Assembly (NCBI GenBank): GCA_009746045.1
Contig: RPFO01000072.1
Coordinates: 1,769,269 to 1,833,268 of the forward strand
DNA: 64,000 nt
Source of the DNA: Mesostigma viride
Lineage: Eukaryota > Streptophyta > Mesostigmatophyceae > Mesostigmatales > Mesostigmataceae
Reading direction: 5' to 3'
The notes beneath the pieces were generated by a model that was not told the DNA's origin, did no database searches, and saw only the letters and a list, made by a program, of their open reading frames with translations. This document shows, in pieces, positions 7,763 through 15,847 of the stretch. Positions within the stretch are counted from its first letter, which is position 1, and each line of letters opens with the position of its first letter. Both the position numbers and the translations under genes were made by a program.

Positions 7763-10030
7763 ATGGTCTCGAACTTCAACCTGCATGACGACACGGTCGA
7801 CCGACACGACGTAACCGACAAGCCGACACGATTCGATTCCTCGTGGGAGATCTCCCACGGGAATAAAGGCGGACTCTCCCACGACAATCCGCACTCTCGC
7901 GCTCACACCACCATGGAGGCTCCCGGTCCACCCACGGCCTCCAAGGCGATCAAGCTCTCGCGGAAGATGAAGTCTAAGAATTGGGACGCTCTTGACTACC
8001 CTCTCACGGCAGCTCTCGACATAATTCGACACGGTGACCAGTGGTGCGAGGCGTTGACGGAGTCCGACATCGTCAAGCCATACCTCGATTACGACCTGGG
8101 TTTCGACCACGAGGAAGCGGACCCTGGAGTCACGATTGACGAGCTGCTTAACGACATCGCCGAGAATTTCAACATCGACGCGCGCAACATCGAGGTAGCC
8201 ACGCGTGAGCCACGGTGGTGTGAGAAGAAGAACGCAAAAGGAGAAATTACGAAGCGGGTGTACAAATACTCGTTCCGTTTTTTCATCCAGAACAAGAAAG
8301 TCTTGGTGAAGGACATGGGCCGCCTGATGCAAGCGGGTCTCTTGCAAATGCCTGGATGGGACAAGGGGATTTACAAGACAAATCAGCTGCTGAACTGCAT
8401 TCACAATCGCAAGGATCCAGCAATTGACGCTCATTGTCCTCTGCTCCTGCCAGTTGACGAACAGACGCCACTCGAGGCGTTTGTTGTGCAGGTCGTGAGC
8501 GACGACGCGCAATGGCTACCGGTTGACGACCTAACCGACGGTCTCGAGCCTCCAGCAAAAAAAGGAAAAAAGTCGAGCGGTGGCAAGCGTGACGTTGGAC
8601 GCCCTTCGACGAGGGCTTTCTCCACTAGCAGCGACGAAATCACGCACCTGGACAGTGACGACATCGCCAACGTCACTTCGCGCATCGTGGCCAGGTGGAC
8701 CGAGCGTTACCCGAATTTTGAAGACCACGCGCTGGATGCTGCGAGCCTTCACTACTCGAAGGACCGTGACAACTACGTCCTGCGCACGTTCAGCCACTTG
8801 TGCCTCGGAGCTGGCCGCGAGCACGGGAGCAACCACACTTACCTCGTCGTATCGCGTGACGGCATCGTTCAGAAATGCCACGACTCGGACTGCCGCGACT
8901 TCTCGAGCGAAGTTGTCGCTCTCGGCGACGAACTCAAGTCTCTGCTTTTCCCATCCGAGGACGCCACGACATCATACATTCTCGCGCACTTCGAGAATTC
9001 TCATCGCGGTGTAGCCGAGGCCTGTGTGGTGGGATTTGCTGGGACTTGGCGGTACAGCGGTGGGTCGTTGTGGAATTTCAGGGACCACAGGTGGCGCCAG
9101 CTGATGACTGACGAACCTCTGCGGAACGCCATCGGAGATGCGGACAAGCTCAAGTTAAAGTACGAGGAGGTGGCACGCTATTTTTCTGAACGGCGTGACA
9201 AGGCCGAGCATCTAGGTGACGACAAGAAGGCGGCGTACTTTGATGCCCTGGCAGATTCCGCTGCGAAGATCTCTCGCAACTTGCGTGACGGTCCTTACAT
9301 CAACTACATCCGCAACGAGGTCAGGGCGATCATATACGCCGAGCCAACGGACTTCGTGGAGCGGCTAGACCGGAATCCATACCTCCTGTGCTTCACTAAC
9401 GGGGTGCTGGAACTTACTACAATGACCCTGCGCCCTGGACGGCCCGACGACATGCTTTCCAAGCAGATGAGAATTCCCTACACGCCAGACGCCGACACTT
9501 GTGCTATGGAAGTGAAGTTGGAGGAAATTTTCCCAGACGAGGTGACCCGGGCCCACTTTAAGCGTTTCCTTGGCTCACTGATGGTGGGGGACAATCGTGA
9601 CGAGCAAGGATACTTTTGGAAGGGTTCAGGACGGAACGGGAAGGGCTTCCTGATGAAAGTAATCAGAGAGGCATACGGCGACAATGCGGACACCGTTCGT
9701 ACTGCTTTCTACACTTCGCAGGAGCGGGACAGTGATGTGGCGACGCCAGAAGTTTTGAGAATGCGCGGCATGCGCATCGGTTTGACGAACGAGCTCCAGC
9801 GCAACGTCCCTATTGTGGCATCAAAATTCAAGAACATCACAGGCAATGGCGTCTTGAAGGCACGCGCTCTCCACTCTAACGAGTACGTGCAATTTCCCAC
9901 GTCATTCAAGCTTATTTTGGACACAAACAACGACGTGAAATTTGACGAGCACTGCGAGGGGTTGTGGGACCGCGCTGTCATGTACCCTTTTCGTGAGCAA
10001 GTTTTGCACGCGGAAAGAGATGGCCGATGA
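7763..10030 (+). CDS. AEP primase-SF3 helicase replication protein (frame broken near the C-terminus)
   Basis: This 755-residue frame contains an N-terminal archaeo-eukaryotic primase module and a C-terminal superfamily 3 (D5-like) helicase. The primase catalytic pair is visible as YLDYDL (Asp109, Asp111), followed by a KYSFRFFI strand and the block YKTNQLLNCIHNRK. A Cys pair (Cys372, Cys377) resembles the zinc-binding region of PriCT/UL52-type primases. The helicase has Walker A GSGRNGKG at 621-628, motif B in RIGLTNELQ and motif C in FKLILDTNNDVKF. Such proteins initiate and unwind DNA for viral genome replication. The frame stops at 10030 within the region after motif C, while the expected C-terminal sequence continues in another frame, so a one-base shift near 10010-10020 is likely. 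ATG 7913 is an alternative start. Confidence 0.82.
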   Translation: MVSNFNLHDDTVDRHDVTDKPTRFDSSWEISHGNKGGLSHDNPHSRAHTTMEAPGPPTASKAIKLSRKMKSKNWDALDYPLTAALDIIRHGDQWCEALTESDIVKPYLDYDLGFDHEEADPGVTIDELLNDIAENFNIDARNIEVATREPRWCEKKNAKGEITKRVYKYSFRFFIQNKKVLVKDMGRLMQAGLLQMPGWDKGIYKTNQLLNCIHNRKDPAIDAHCPLLLPVDEQTPLEAFVVQVVSDDAQWLPVDDLTDGLEPPAKKGKKSSGGKRDVGRPSTRAFSTSSDEITHLDSDDIANVTSRIVARWTERYPNFEDHALDAASLHYSKDRDNYVLRTFSHLCLGAGREHGSNHTYLVVSRDGIVQKCHDSDCRDFSSEVVALGDELKSLLFPSEDATTSYILAHFENSHRGVAEACVVGFAGTWRYSGGSLWNFRDHRWRQLMTDEPLRNAIGDADKLKLKYEEVARYFSERRDKAEHLGDDKKAAYFDALADSAAKISRNLRDGPYINYIRNEVRAIIYAEPTDFVERLDRNPYLLCFTNGVLELTTMTLRPGRPDDMLSKQMRIPYTPDADTCAMEVKLEEIFPDEVTRAHFKRFLGSLMVGDNRDEQGYFWKGSGRNGKGFLMKVIREAYGDNADTVRTAFYTSQERDSDVATPEVLRMRGMRIGLTNELQRNVPIVASKFKNITGNGVLKARALHSNEYVQFPTSFKLILDTNNDVKFDEHCEGLWDRAVMYPFREQVLHAERDGR

Positions 10031-10466
10031 ACCTGATCGTCCGCACATGCATCTCGTGGACACCACACTGAACGAGCGTGCCAAGGAGTTTGCGTTAGGA
10101 TTGATGGCGATTTCGATTAGAGAGTGCGTAGTATACCTGGCAGCAACCAGCAAGGACGAGAGGTGGCCGCCTAGGTCGGAGGAGATGCGAGTCCTGAAGA
10201 CGGACTCGAAGGTTTCGTCTGATGGTGTGGGTGCCTTTATCGAGGAGCTAAAGAAAAGCGGCGAGCTTGTCAAGTGCAGCGGAGAGGCAGTGCCTGTAAA
10301 GGTTCTTCTCGACGAGTACATTGCTTCGACTGGTATGGATAGCTACAAGGCGAAATTATTTGGAGACGAGGCAAAGGCGGTTCTGGGCTGCAGGCTGACT
10401 CAGTACAAGTTGAGCGACGGTTCCAGGCCGAATTGTTTTATTGGATGGCGGTATTGCCCTTCGTAA
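10019..10466 (+). pseudogene. C-terminal part of the primase-helicase in a shifted frame
   Basis: This frame continues the helicase: it carries DTTLNERAKEFALGLMAI, which matches the position and style of the helical region that follows the SF3 ATPase core, then a winged-helix-like tail with IEELKKSGELVKC and a final GWRYCPS. It overlaps the previous frame around the break at 10010-10030. Either the gene is inactivated by a one-base indel, the assembly has an error, or ribosomes shift frame here. No classical slippery heptamer is evident at the overlap. Confidence 0.6.
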
Positions 10467-11421
10467 GTAATATTTTAATGAAACGATTTTTCACGTGTCA
10501 ATCGATGGTCCTTCCGCTTTCAGATGGACCCCCAGACGTCACCTCACCCCGCCGCGCGGCCCTCGCCGGGTCCGCCAACTCCCACGCACTGCTCGACCCT
10601 CCAGCACCTTACTAAATTTACTAAGCTAACTACAGGTTTTGGGTTTTGTCTGCGGGAAATTATGCAAGCGTGTGCATGCACTCTCACTCACATCGAATAA
10701 AACCTCCATTTCCAACTGAAAATATCAATTTAGTAGTAAATATAGTTTCCCACGAGAAAACACAGCAAGCCCTCACAACCAACCGAGGCCCACCACCACC
10801 TGGCAGTCCCGCCACTGCTTGGCAGTCCGCGCCCCTCCGCCGCACCCCCGCTGGCCGGCCCCCATGGCCTTTCCCGTGGGAGATGTATTTATTGGTCATT
10901 TTGCCGTGGGAAACTATGTTTTCATAACCATTTGTCGTGGGAGACTATATTTACTAAGTTTTTTGGGGGTTCTTTTTTGGGAAATTCAGGTGCACACCTG
11001 AATTAATTTCCTAGGAATAAAACCCAAAACCCATAGTAAACTTAGTAAACATAGTCTCCCACGGGAAATGACTTAGTCCCATATCCCACACGCCTCACCC
11101 TCTTATGGCATGGTGGGACTGGATCACAACCGACCTCATGGCAGGTGGCTTGAATTTCCTAGAAAAAAAACCCAAAACCCATAGTAAACTTAGTAAATTT
11201 AGTCACCCTGGGATGCCAGCATAAGAGTCTACCACCATGGTCACTATAAGGTCACTATAGCTACCCTGTACCACACAGCACCTGTAGCACCTTGACCTAA
11301 TGGCAGCTGGCTTGAATTTCCTAGAAAAAAAACCAAAAAACCATAGTAAACTTAGTAAATTTAGTCACAGTGGGAGGGTGATAGCCAGGGTGGGGGGATG
11401 CCGTGGGTGTCTGGAGACGGT
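10467..11421. other. Repeat-rich right flank of the viral block
   Basis: No gene is seen. Three near-identical modules of the form AACCCATAGTAAACTTAGTA occur at about 11028, 11178 and 11336, with inverted relatives near 10612, 10720 and 10950. TCCCACG/CGTGGGA cores are scattered through 10748-11070. CACTATAG-like short repeats occur near 11240 and 11510. The shared cores with 7570 and 7850 suggest that at least 10.5-11.1 kb belongs to the viral element as a terminal or control region. Confidence 0.45.
10926..11070. repeat. Large imperfect inverted repeat
   Basis: The left arm (about 10926-10991) and the right arm (about 10994-11070) are imperfect reverse complements. At the tip AATTCAGGTG and CACCTGAATT pair with a 2-base loop (10982-11003). 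The outer parts pair a GTCGTGGGAGACTATATTTACTAAG segment with its counterpart near 11041-11065. It could form a long hairpin, as seen in element termini or origins. Confidence 0.55.
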
Positions 11422-11484
11422 GTTAGGGTTTAGGGTTTAGGGTTTAGGGTTTAGGGTTTAGGGTTTAGGGTTTAGGGTTTAGGG
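11422..11484. repeat. Interstitial plant-type telomere repeat (TTTAGGG)n
   Basis: About nine consecutive TTTAGGG units with no interruption lie here, flanked by single-copy-looking sequence. TTTAGGG is the canonical plant and many-green-alga telomere unit. Its position about 1 kb right of the last viral gene makes it either a remnant of telomere healing or insertion, or part of a subtelomeric repeat unit. The following 11,485-12,107 stretch holds no gene, only AT-rich DNA with TTAATTAA runs. Confidence 0.9.
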
Positions 11485-12179
11485 TGATACCCCACCCCAG
11501 GCCGCGGTCACTATAGGGTCACTATAGGGGTGGCAGATGCCAGCATAAGGCTGGTGCCCTTCTGTGAGCCGCGATGACGGAATGATGACGGAATGATGAT
11601 GAAAGCTAATTAATTAATTAATGGTCAAATTAAAGGCAATCATGGTACATGAAGCAAGACAAATCATGCCTGGACGCATGGCGATGTAGGAGCCCCCCCT
11701 CCCCCACGCCAGGAGGACTTCAGGGGTGCGTGACTGAGTAGAGTAGTTAGGATTTTGTATTACGAGAGACAACTTTGTATATTATCAAGGAGACAACTTT
11801 GTATATAAGATTAGAGTGAGATCAGCTAGTCTTCGCGGCTCAGTTCTAATGCACCCACCCCCATCAGTCCATGGAATACGTGCTCCTGCTCCAGATCCTT
11901 AATTAAGGCCAAAATGAGTCCCTTCCAAACAACGTTTGCACTTAGATAGTTAGACGAATTATGCCCGACGAAGCTGGAACTTAACAGCCACAATGAATTA
12001 CGGTTGTTCAGACCTTGTACAACGCCTCAGGGCATTTGGAGCCCTGAATGGTAACAAATGCTAACAAGGTAGTGTTGCTATCAATAATGATTTTAAAAAT
12101 TAATATGATGTCATTAATTAATTAATTAGTTATCAACATCACTCCGTTGGGAGTAAATGTAGCACATATCCCTGAAAAG

Positions 12180-12330
12180 CCACGAGCCACGAGCCACGAG
12201 GTAGCCATGGCTGTCGGAGCTCATAACTTTCATGTTTGAGCGCCGAATTCAGCTGTGAATATCACAATCGCTTCGTCTTTCTAAGACGCACATGCTGATA
12301 TAATTTTCCGACGCTATTACGCAATATACG
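12180..12330 (+). promoter_or_regulatory. CCACGAG tandem repeats and leader of the ORF1-only element
   Basis: Three head-to-tail CCACGAG heptamers (12180-12200) open the element; copy 2 has four (32726-32753). Variable numbers of short tandem 5' repeats are known as internal promoters in several L1-type LINEs. The following leader up to the ATG at 12331 is almost identical in the two copies. Confidence 0.55.
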
Positions 12331-13707
12331 ATGAGCAAACGCCTCTCGACGCAACGCAGCCTGGCGGCTGCGCTCGGCAATGAAAATACGCCTGCAGCTT
12401 CGGCTGCAGCTTCGCCCACCGGCCCAGATGGCAACGGTGACACTAGTAGTGCACTGGTGCTCGCCCAGCCTCCCGGGCTCGCCTCGCCATCAGCCTCGCC
12501 TGAACCTAAGCGCAGTCGCTCTGCTGAGCCGCCCTGGGAAGAGCGCTCCTTTGACGTCAACAGCCCCGACTTCTGGCAGCGCAGCCCCGGTTGGATTATG
12601 GAAGACTTTTATTACGGCAATCACGCCTCGCTTCTAGCCCTGTGCGTGTACCTCACGTCCCACAACCGTGGCCGCTGGCCTGGTGACGGCAGGCTTGTCG
12701 ACCCCGCCGAGGCTCTCCCCATCATTCACCGCATGCCTCGCCCCAAGCTTCAACGCTTCGCCCTCTGCTCCCTTGTTGGACGCTCCGAATCCGAGATCTG
12801 GGCTCCCAAACCGCCCCCCTTCCCCTCCGAAGCCTCCATCCGCACCATCCTCAAGGAAGCTTTCGAGCAGCACGTGACCCCTCTTGCCGCAGATGTGGCG
12901 GCACTTGGCGGCACGCTGGCTGCTGAGCTCCCCACCATCCCCACCGCCACCGCCACCCTCCTCGCCTCCACCCCCCCCCCCTCCGCCTCCACCGACTCCA
13001 TCACCGCCCAGCTCCGCGACATCGACCAGCGCCTCAAGGATAATGCAATCGCTATCGAGGTCTTGCAGAACACAGCCGGCCTCACCGCCCAGGCAGTGAA
13101 GGACATTGCCGCCAAGCCAGCCCCGGCTGGCCTGGCCGGCGATGCTCCTCCCATCACGACCTGGGCGGACATGCTTAAGCAACATACCACCTCCACCACC
13201 TCCGCCGTCGCAGCCCAGCTCCAGCGGCAGACGCTCGACCTCCGCGAGGAGGCCGAGCTCGCCAAGCGCAGCCTCAACGTCATTGTCAAGAATCTCAAGA
13301 TGGAGGAAGGTGAGAATTCCGAGAAGCTTGCGCGTGCTTTTGAGAGAGAAATCCTTGATCGCATGGGCCTTACTGGTGAGATCGAGCTGGCCGCCCACCG
13401 CCTTCCCCGCGCGCGGGGTAAGGCAGGGCCGCCCCCGCTCCTTCTCACCTTTAAGACCCCGGCGGACAAGATTTCTTTTCTCAGACGCCGCAAGCGGCTC
13501 GAGAAGACTCTCTTCACCCTTGACGACGACTTGACCCTGGCACAGCAACAACGGCGACGGGAGCTATGGCAGACCTACCTCCAGCTCCGGCAGACCAAGG
13601 CGGGCCAGCCGGTGTACTGGAAGGGGGCGGCCATCTACGTCGGCCACAAGCCCTGGCAAGCGACCCCCTCGACCACCGCGGCCCCAGCAACTCCAGCCCC
13701 AGCCTAG
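12331..13707 (+). CDS. L1-type ORF1 protein (RNA-binding retrotransposon protein)
   Basis: This intact 458-residue protein has a Ser/Ala/Pro-rich N-terminus (1-75), a conserved unknown region (76-205), a Pro-rich linker (about 206-225), a helical, probably coiled-coil zone (225-310) and a C-terminal region matching L1 ORF1p architecture. The RRM-like part (about 311-385) contains RSLNVIVKNL, then EIELAAHRLPRARGKAG and PLLLTFKTPADKISFLRRRK. The C-terminal domain follows with TLDDDLTLAQQQRRRELW. In L1 elements this protein trimerises, coats the RNA and acts as a chaperone. No reverse-transcriptase ORF follows. The long minus-strand frames over it are shadows caused by the high GC content. Confidence 0.8.
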   Translation: MSKRLSTQRSLAAALGNENTPAASAAASPTGPDGNGDTSSALVLAQPPGLASPSASPEPKRSRSAEPPWEERSFDVNSPDFWQRSPGWIMEDFYYGNHASLLALCVYLTSHNRGRWPGDGRLVDPAEALPIIHRMPRPKLQRFALCSLVGRSESEIWAPKPPPFPSEASIRTILKEAFEQHVTPLAADVAALGGTLAAELPTIPTATATLLASTPPPSASTDSITAQLRDIDQRLKDNAIAIEVLQNTAGLTAQAVKDIAAKPAPAGLAGDAPPITTWADMLKQHTTSTTSAVAAQLQRQTLDLREEAELAKRSLNVIVKNLKMEEGENSEKLARAFEREILDRMGLTGEIELAAHRLPRARGKAGPPPLLLTFKTPADKISFLRRRKRLEKTLFTLDDDLTLAQQQRRRELWQTYLQLRQTKAGQPVYWKGAAIYVGHKPWQATPSTTAAPATPAPA

Positions 13708-14253
13708 GGGAATACAGCAGTAGTGTAGAATAGTTAGACAGTGGCCTTGTACATGCCCGCCTAATACAAGCACTATACCAGCTGAGGCCTAGCCTTTTTA
13801 GTCATGTACATGTGTGCCTATGATGTGCCACACTCCAGACGATGCCTAGCCTTATTTAGTAATGCTGTGCCCATGCAGGGAGTCACTCTCTGCTGAGAAG
13901 CCATGCCATAGCTCTTGAATAGCCATGATGATCTTCCCCCTCACAGGCATGCTCCCCCCTTACCCGGGCATAGCGTGATAGACCATGAGGGTGCGGGTGC
14001 CCTGGTGCACCTAGAGCAAGTGTTGTTTACATTCCCACCCTTGCAGGAAGTAGCTTAGAATGTATTATAGGCTCATATGCCCCTTCTCAGGGCTATGTGC
14101 TACATATACTCCCAACGGAGTTATGTTCCTAATTAATTAATCCCTGAGAAGGGGCATATGGCTTTTAATACATTCTAGGCTACTTCATGCAAGGGTGGGA
14201 ATGTAAGCTACCACTGCTCTAGGTGCACCAGGGCACCTGCACCACCATGTCAT

Positions 14254-15660
14254 ATTACAACCAAAACTGGTCGTCATCATGCAAGCATCTGAAGCATGGT
14301 CGCAAAACTTCGTGTGCAAAATCTCATGTCATAAGGAGCCCAACATTATGACAATTGCCAGGCTTTGTAAAGATTTTTGATTTAACGATGACTACAGCAC
14401 AAACAGTGAGCGAAACCCTGGTGCATGTGAATGCCTGAGTGGCGACTGTTCCTAACAGAATGCAAGATGTAAGGTAGACATTGCGAGTATGCCACAAATG
14501 TGTGATGTGCAGTGCACATGCATGTGAGCTACCATGGTCCGGATTCTCCCGATTTCTGGCCTGCGCTGGTTGTCTCCTTGATGTATACCCCATGACACCA
14601 TACTTCTAAACTACTTAAGAACCTTGGCACATTGCAAAATGGGAAAGAAAGCTGAACAATACATGCAACATCACTCACTAACACAGCCATGTGATTGCTA
14701 CCAACACGTACCATGTACATCCTGTGTGAAATTATTGGCAACGACACGCCAAGCAAACGCCAAGGTATAGTATAACTGCGACAGGCTGGCACATGTCACC
14801 TGGCATCCACGTATGCTCACCCCAAGGCATTGGCATATCCCCATGTCTATATCCGTTGCCCTTTGTGCGTACCGAGTCACCCATGCAGTCACCCACCCAT
14901 GCATCCACCTGGCCCACCCACACAAGTACTCATACACTTGCGCACCTGAGTACCCAGCCACCCACTGGTCCACCCACCCGGTGACCCAGCCAGCCAGCCA
15001 CGCACCTACTAAACCAACCTATCTAACCACTCGTGCACCCAGGCACCCAGCCACATACCCACCCACTGGGACATCCACCCACCCAGCTAGCCACATATGC
15101 AATCTACCCACCTAGGCAATAAGGAGGCATTCACCCATCCTTTTATCCAGGCACCCATTACTAAAACCACGCAGCCACCTAACCACCCAGCCAGCTGGCC
15201 CCATGTGTGCCCACCAGGCCGCCCACCCCTGACCCACCCACGCCCCTTCCCACTCGACCACTCTTTCCCCCCATACCCTTATACCCACCGACCTGCACCC
15301 ACTCACCCTCACACATCCACATCCTCTCAGCCAGTCACCCACCCATCTCACCCCTAACATGCACAGCCCTCCACCCGCGATAGGTGAGTCGATCCCAACT
15401 ACAAAACCACCCACCCACCCATATCCGTGCACCCACCCACCCATCTACCTTCCCCATCGCTCACCCCACCCACTTCTAATCACAGCTACACATCCACCCG
15501 CCACAAACCAACGGTGCAAATCCTCCAGCCCATGCAACAGTTTCACTCAGGCATCCAACAATGCACCCACCTAGGAGTTCCCAAACCCCGTCGATCCCCC
15601 AGCCACCTGGCGATTCACTTATAAGCAACCACCCTTGCACCCATCCACCCACCATAACCA
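14254..15660. repeat. Segmental repeat A (right part), paralogous to 18.0-19.8 kb
   Basis: From about 11,885 onward, excluding the ORF1-element insertions, this DNA is clearly related to 17,930-19,780: shared anchors include TTGGAGCCCT (12040 and 18069), GGTGCATGTGAATGCCTGAG (14421 and 18408) and GTATACCCCATGACACC (14583 and 18515). The second half is low-complexity, dominated by ACCCACCC/CACCCAC words that keep several frames open. I see no real gene. Confidence 0.7.
14537..14580 (+). repeat. 44-bp dispersed unit, site 1
   Basis: The unit starts GTCCGGATTCTCCCGATTTC and ends TTGTCTCCTTG. It recurs reverse-complemented at 50157-50200 and, 5'-shortened, at 60029-60072. Here and at 50 kb the match extends 11 bp further upstream (GAGCTACCATG). 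The paralogous segment near 18.5 kb lacks it, giving an empty site. Confidence 0.75.
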
Positions 15661-15672
15661 CCCACCCACCCG

Positions 15673-15847
15673 CCCTCCCTCCCTCCCTCCCTCCCTCCCT
15701 CCCTCCCTCCCTCCCTCCCTCCCTCCCTCCTCCCTCCCTCCCTCCCTCCCTCCCTCCCTCCCTCCCTCCTCTCCCTCCCTCCCTCCCTCCCTCCCTCCCT
15801 CCCTCCCTCCCTCCCTCCCTCCCTCCCTCCCTCCCTCCCTCCCTCCC
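15673..15847. repeat. (CCCT)n microsatellite
   Basis: About 175 bp of CCCT/CCTC repeats with small phase slips at about 15729 and 15769. All long Ser/Leu/Pro or Gly/Arg/Glu frames across it are repeat artefacts. It is absent from the paralogous segment B at the matching position. Confidence 0.95.

Larger units (their letters stand above)
1..10480. mobile_element. Integrated polinton-like virus or virophage-type block (left end not seen)
   Basis: Eight or nine tightly packed, intronless genes lie here: three on the minus strand (41-4463) and five on the plus strand (4488-10466), diverging from a 24-bp gap. The recognisable members are a packaging ATPase with a Walker A motif, a tyrosine recombinase with R-K-R-H-Y residues, and an AEP-primase fused to an SF3 helicase. 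These are hallmark genes of polinton-like viruses and virophages, which integrate into protist genomes. A major capsid gene, a capsid protease and terminal inverted repeats are not seen, so the left part probably lies outside the window. Frame breaks at 41-623 and near 10015 suggest decay or assembly indels. Assignment to a named virus group is inference. Confidence 0.75.
12180..14139 (+). mobile_element. ORF1-only (HAL1-like) non-LTR element, copy 1, full length
   Basis: A 1.96-kb element with a tandem CCACGAG 5' end, a 130-bp leader, one ORF1 protein gene, a 430-bp 3' region ending in CTCCCAACGGAG plus a short TTAA-repeat tail, and no reverse transcriptase. It is flanked by a 12-bp duplication with one mismatch (ATCCCTGAAAAG at 12168-12179; ATCCCTGAGAAG at 14140-14151). 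It has the same ends as copy 2 at 32.7 kb. The structure fits retrotransposition in trans by an L1-type LINE. Confidence 0.8.
12115..14246 (-). mobile_element. Old 5'-truncated ORF1-only element, split by a younger copy
   Basis: Reverse-oriented 3'-end sequence of the ORF1-only family flanks copy 1. The part at 12115-12167 carries a (TTAA)n tail and the inverted CTCCGTTGGGAG end motif; the part at 14152-14246 continues with the inverted GGGGCATATG block up to the GTGCACC region. Read together without copy 1 they form one continuous reverse copy. The outer flanks share ATGTCAT (12108-12114 and 14247-14253), a likely target duplication. The related DNA at about 18155-18175 has no insertion. Confidence 0.75.

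Noticed and set aside
12634..13551. 305- and 255-codon minus-strand frames opposite ORF1
   Set aside because: They are GC-rich antisense shadows; the plus strand has the recognisable L1 ORF1 pattern and the same shadow appears in copy 2.
14793..15640. His/Thr/Pro-rich frames such as TSTHTLAHLSTQ
   Set aside because: The DNA is an irregular ACCCACCC repeat; the paralogous segment does not preserve the frames.
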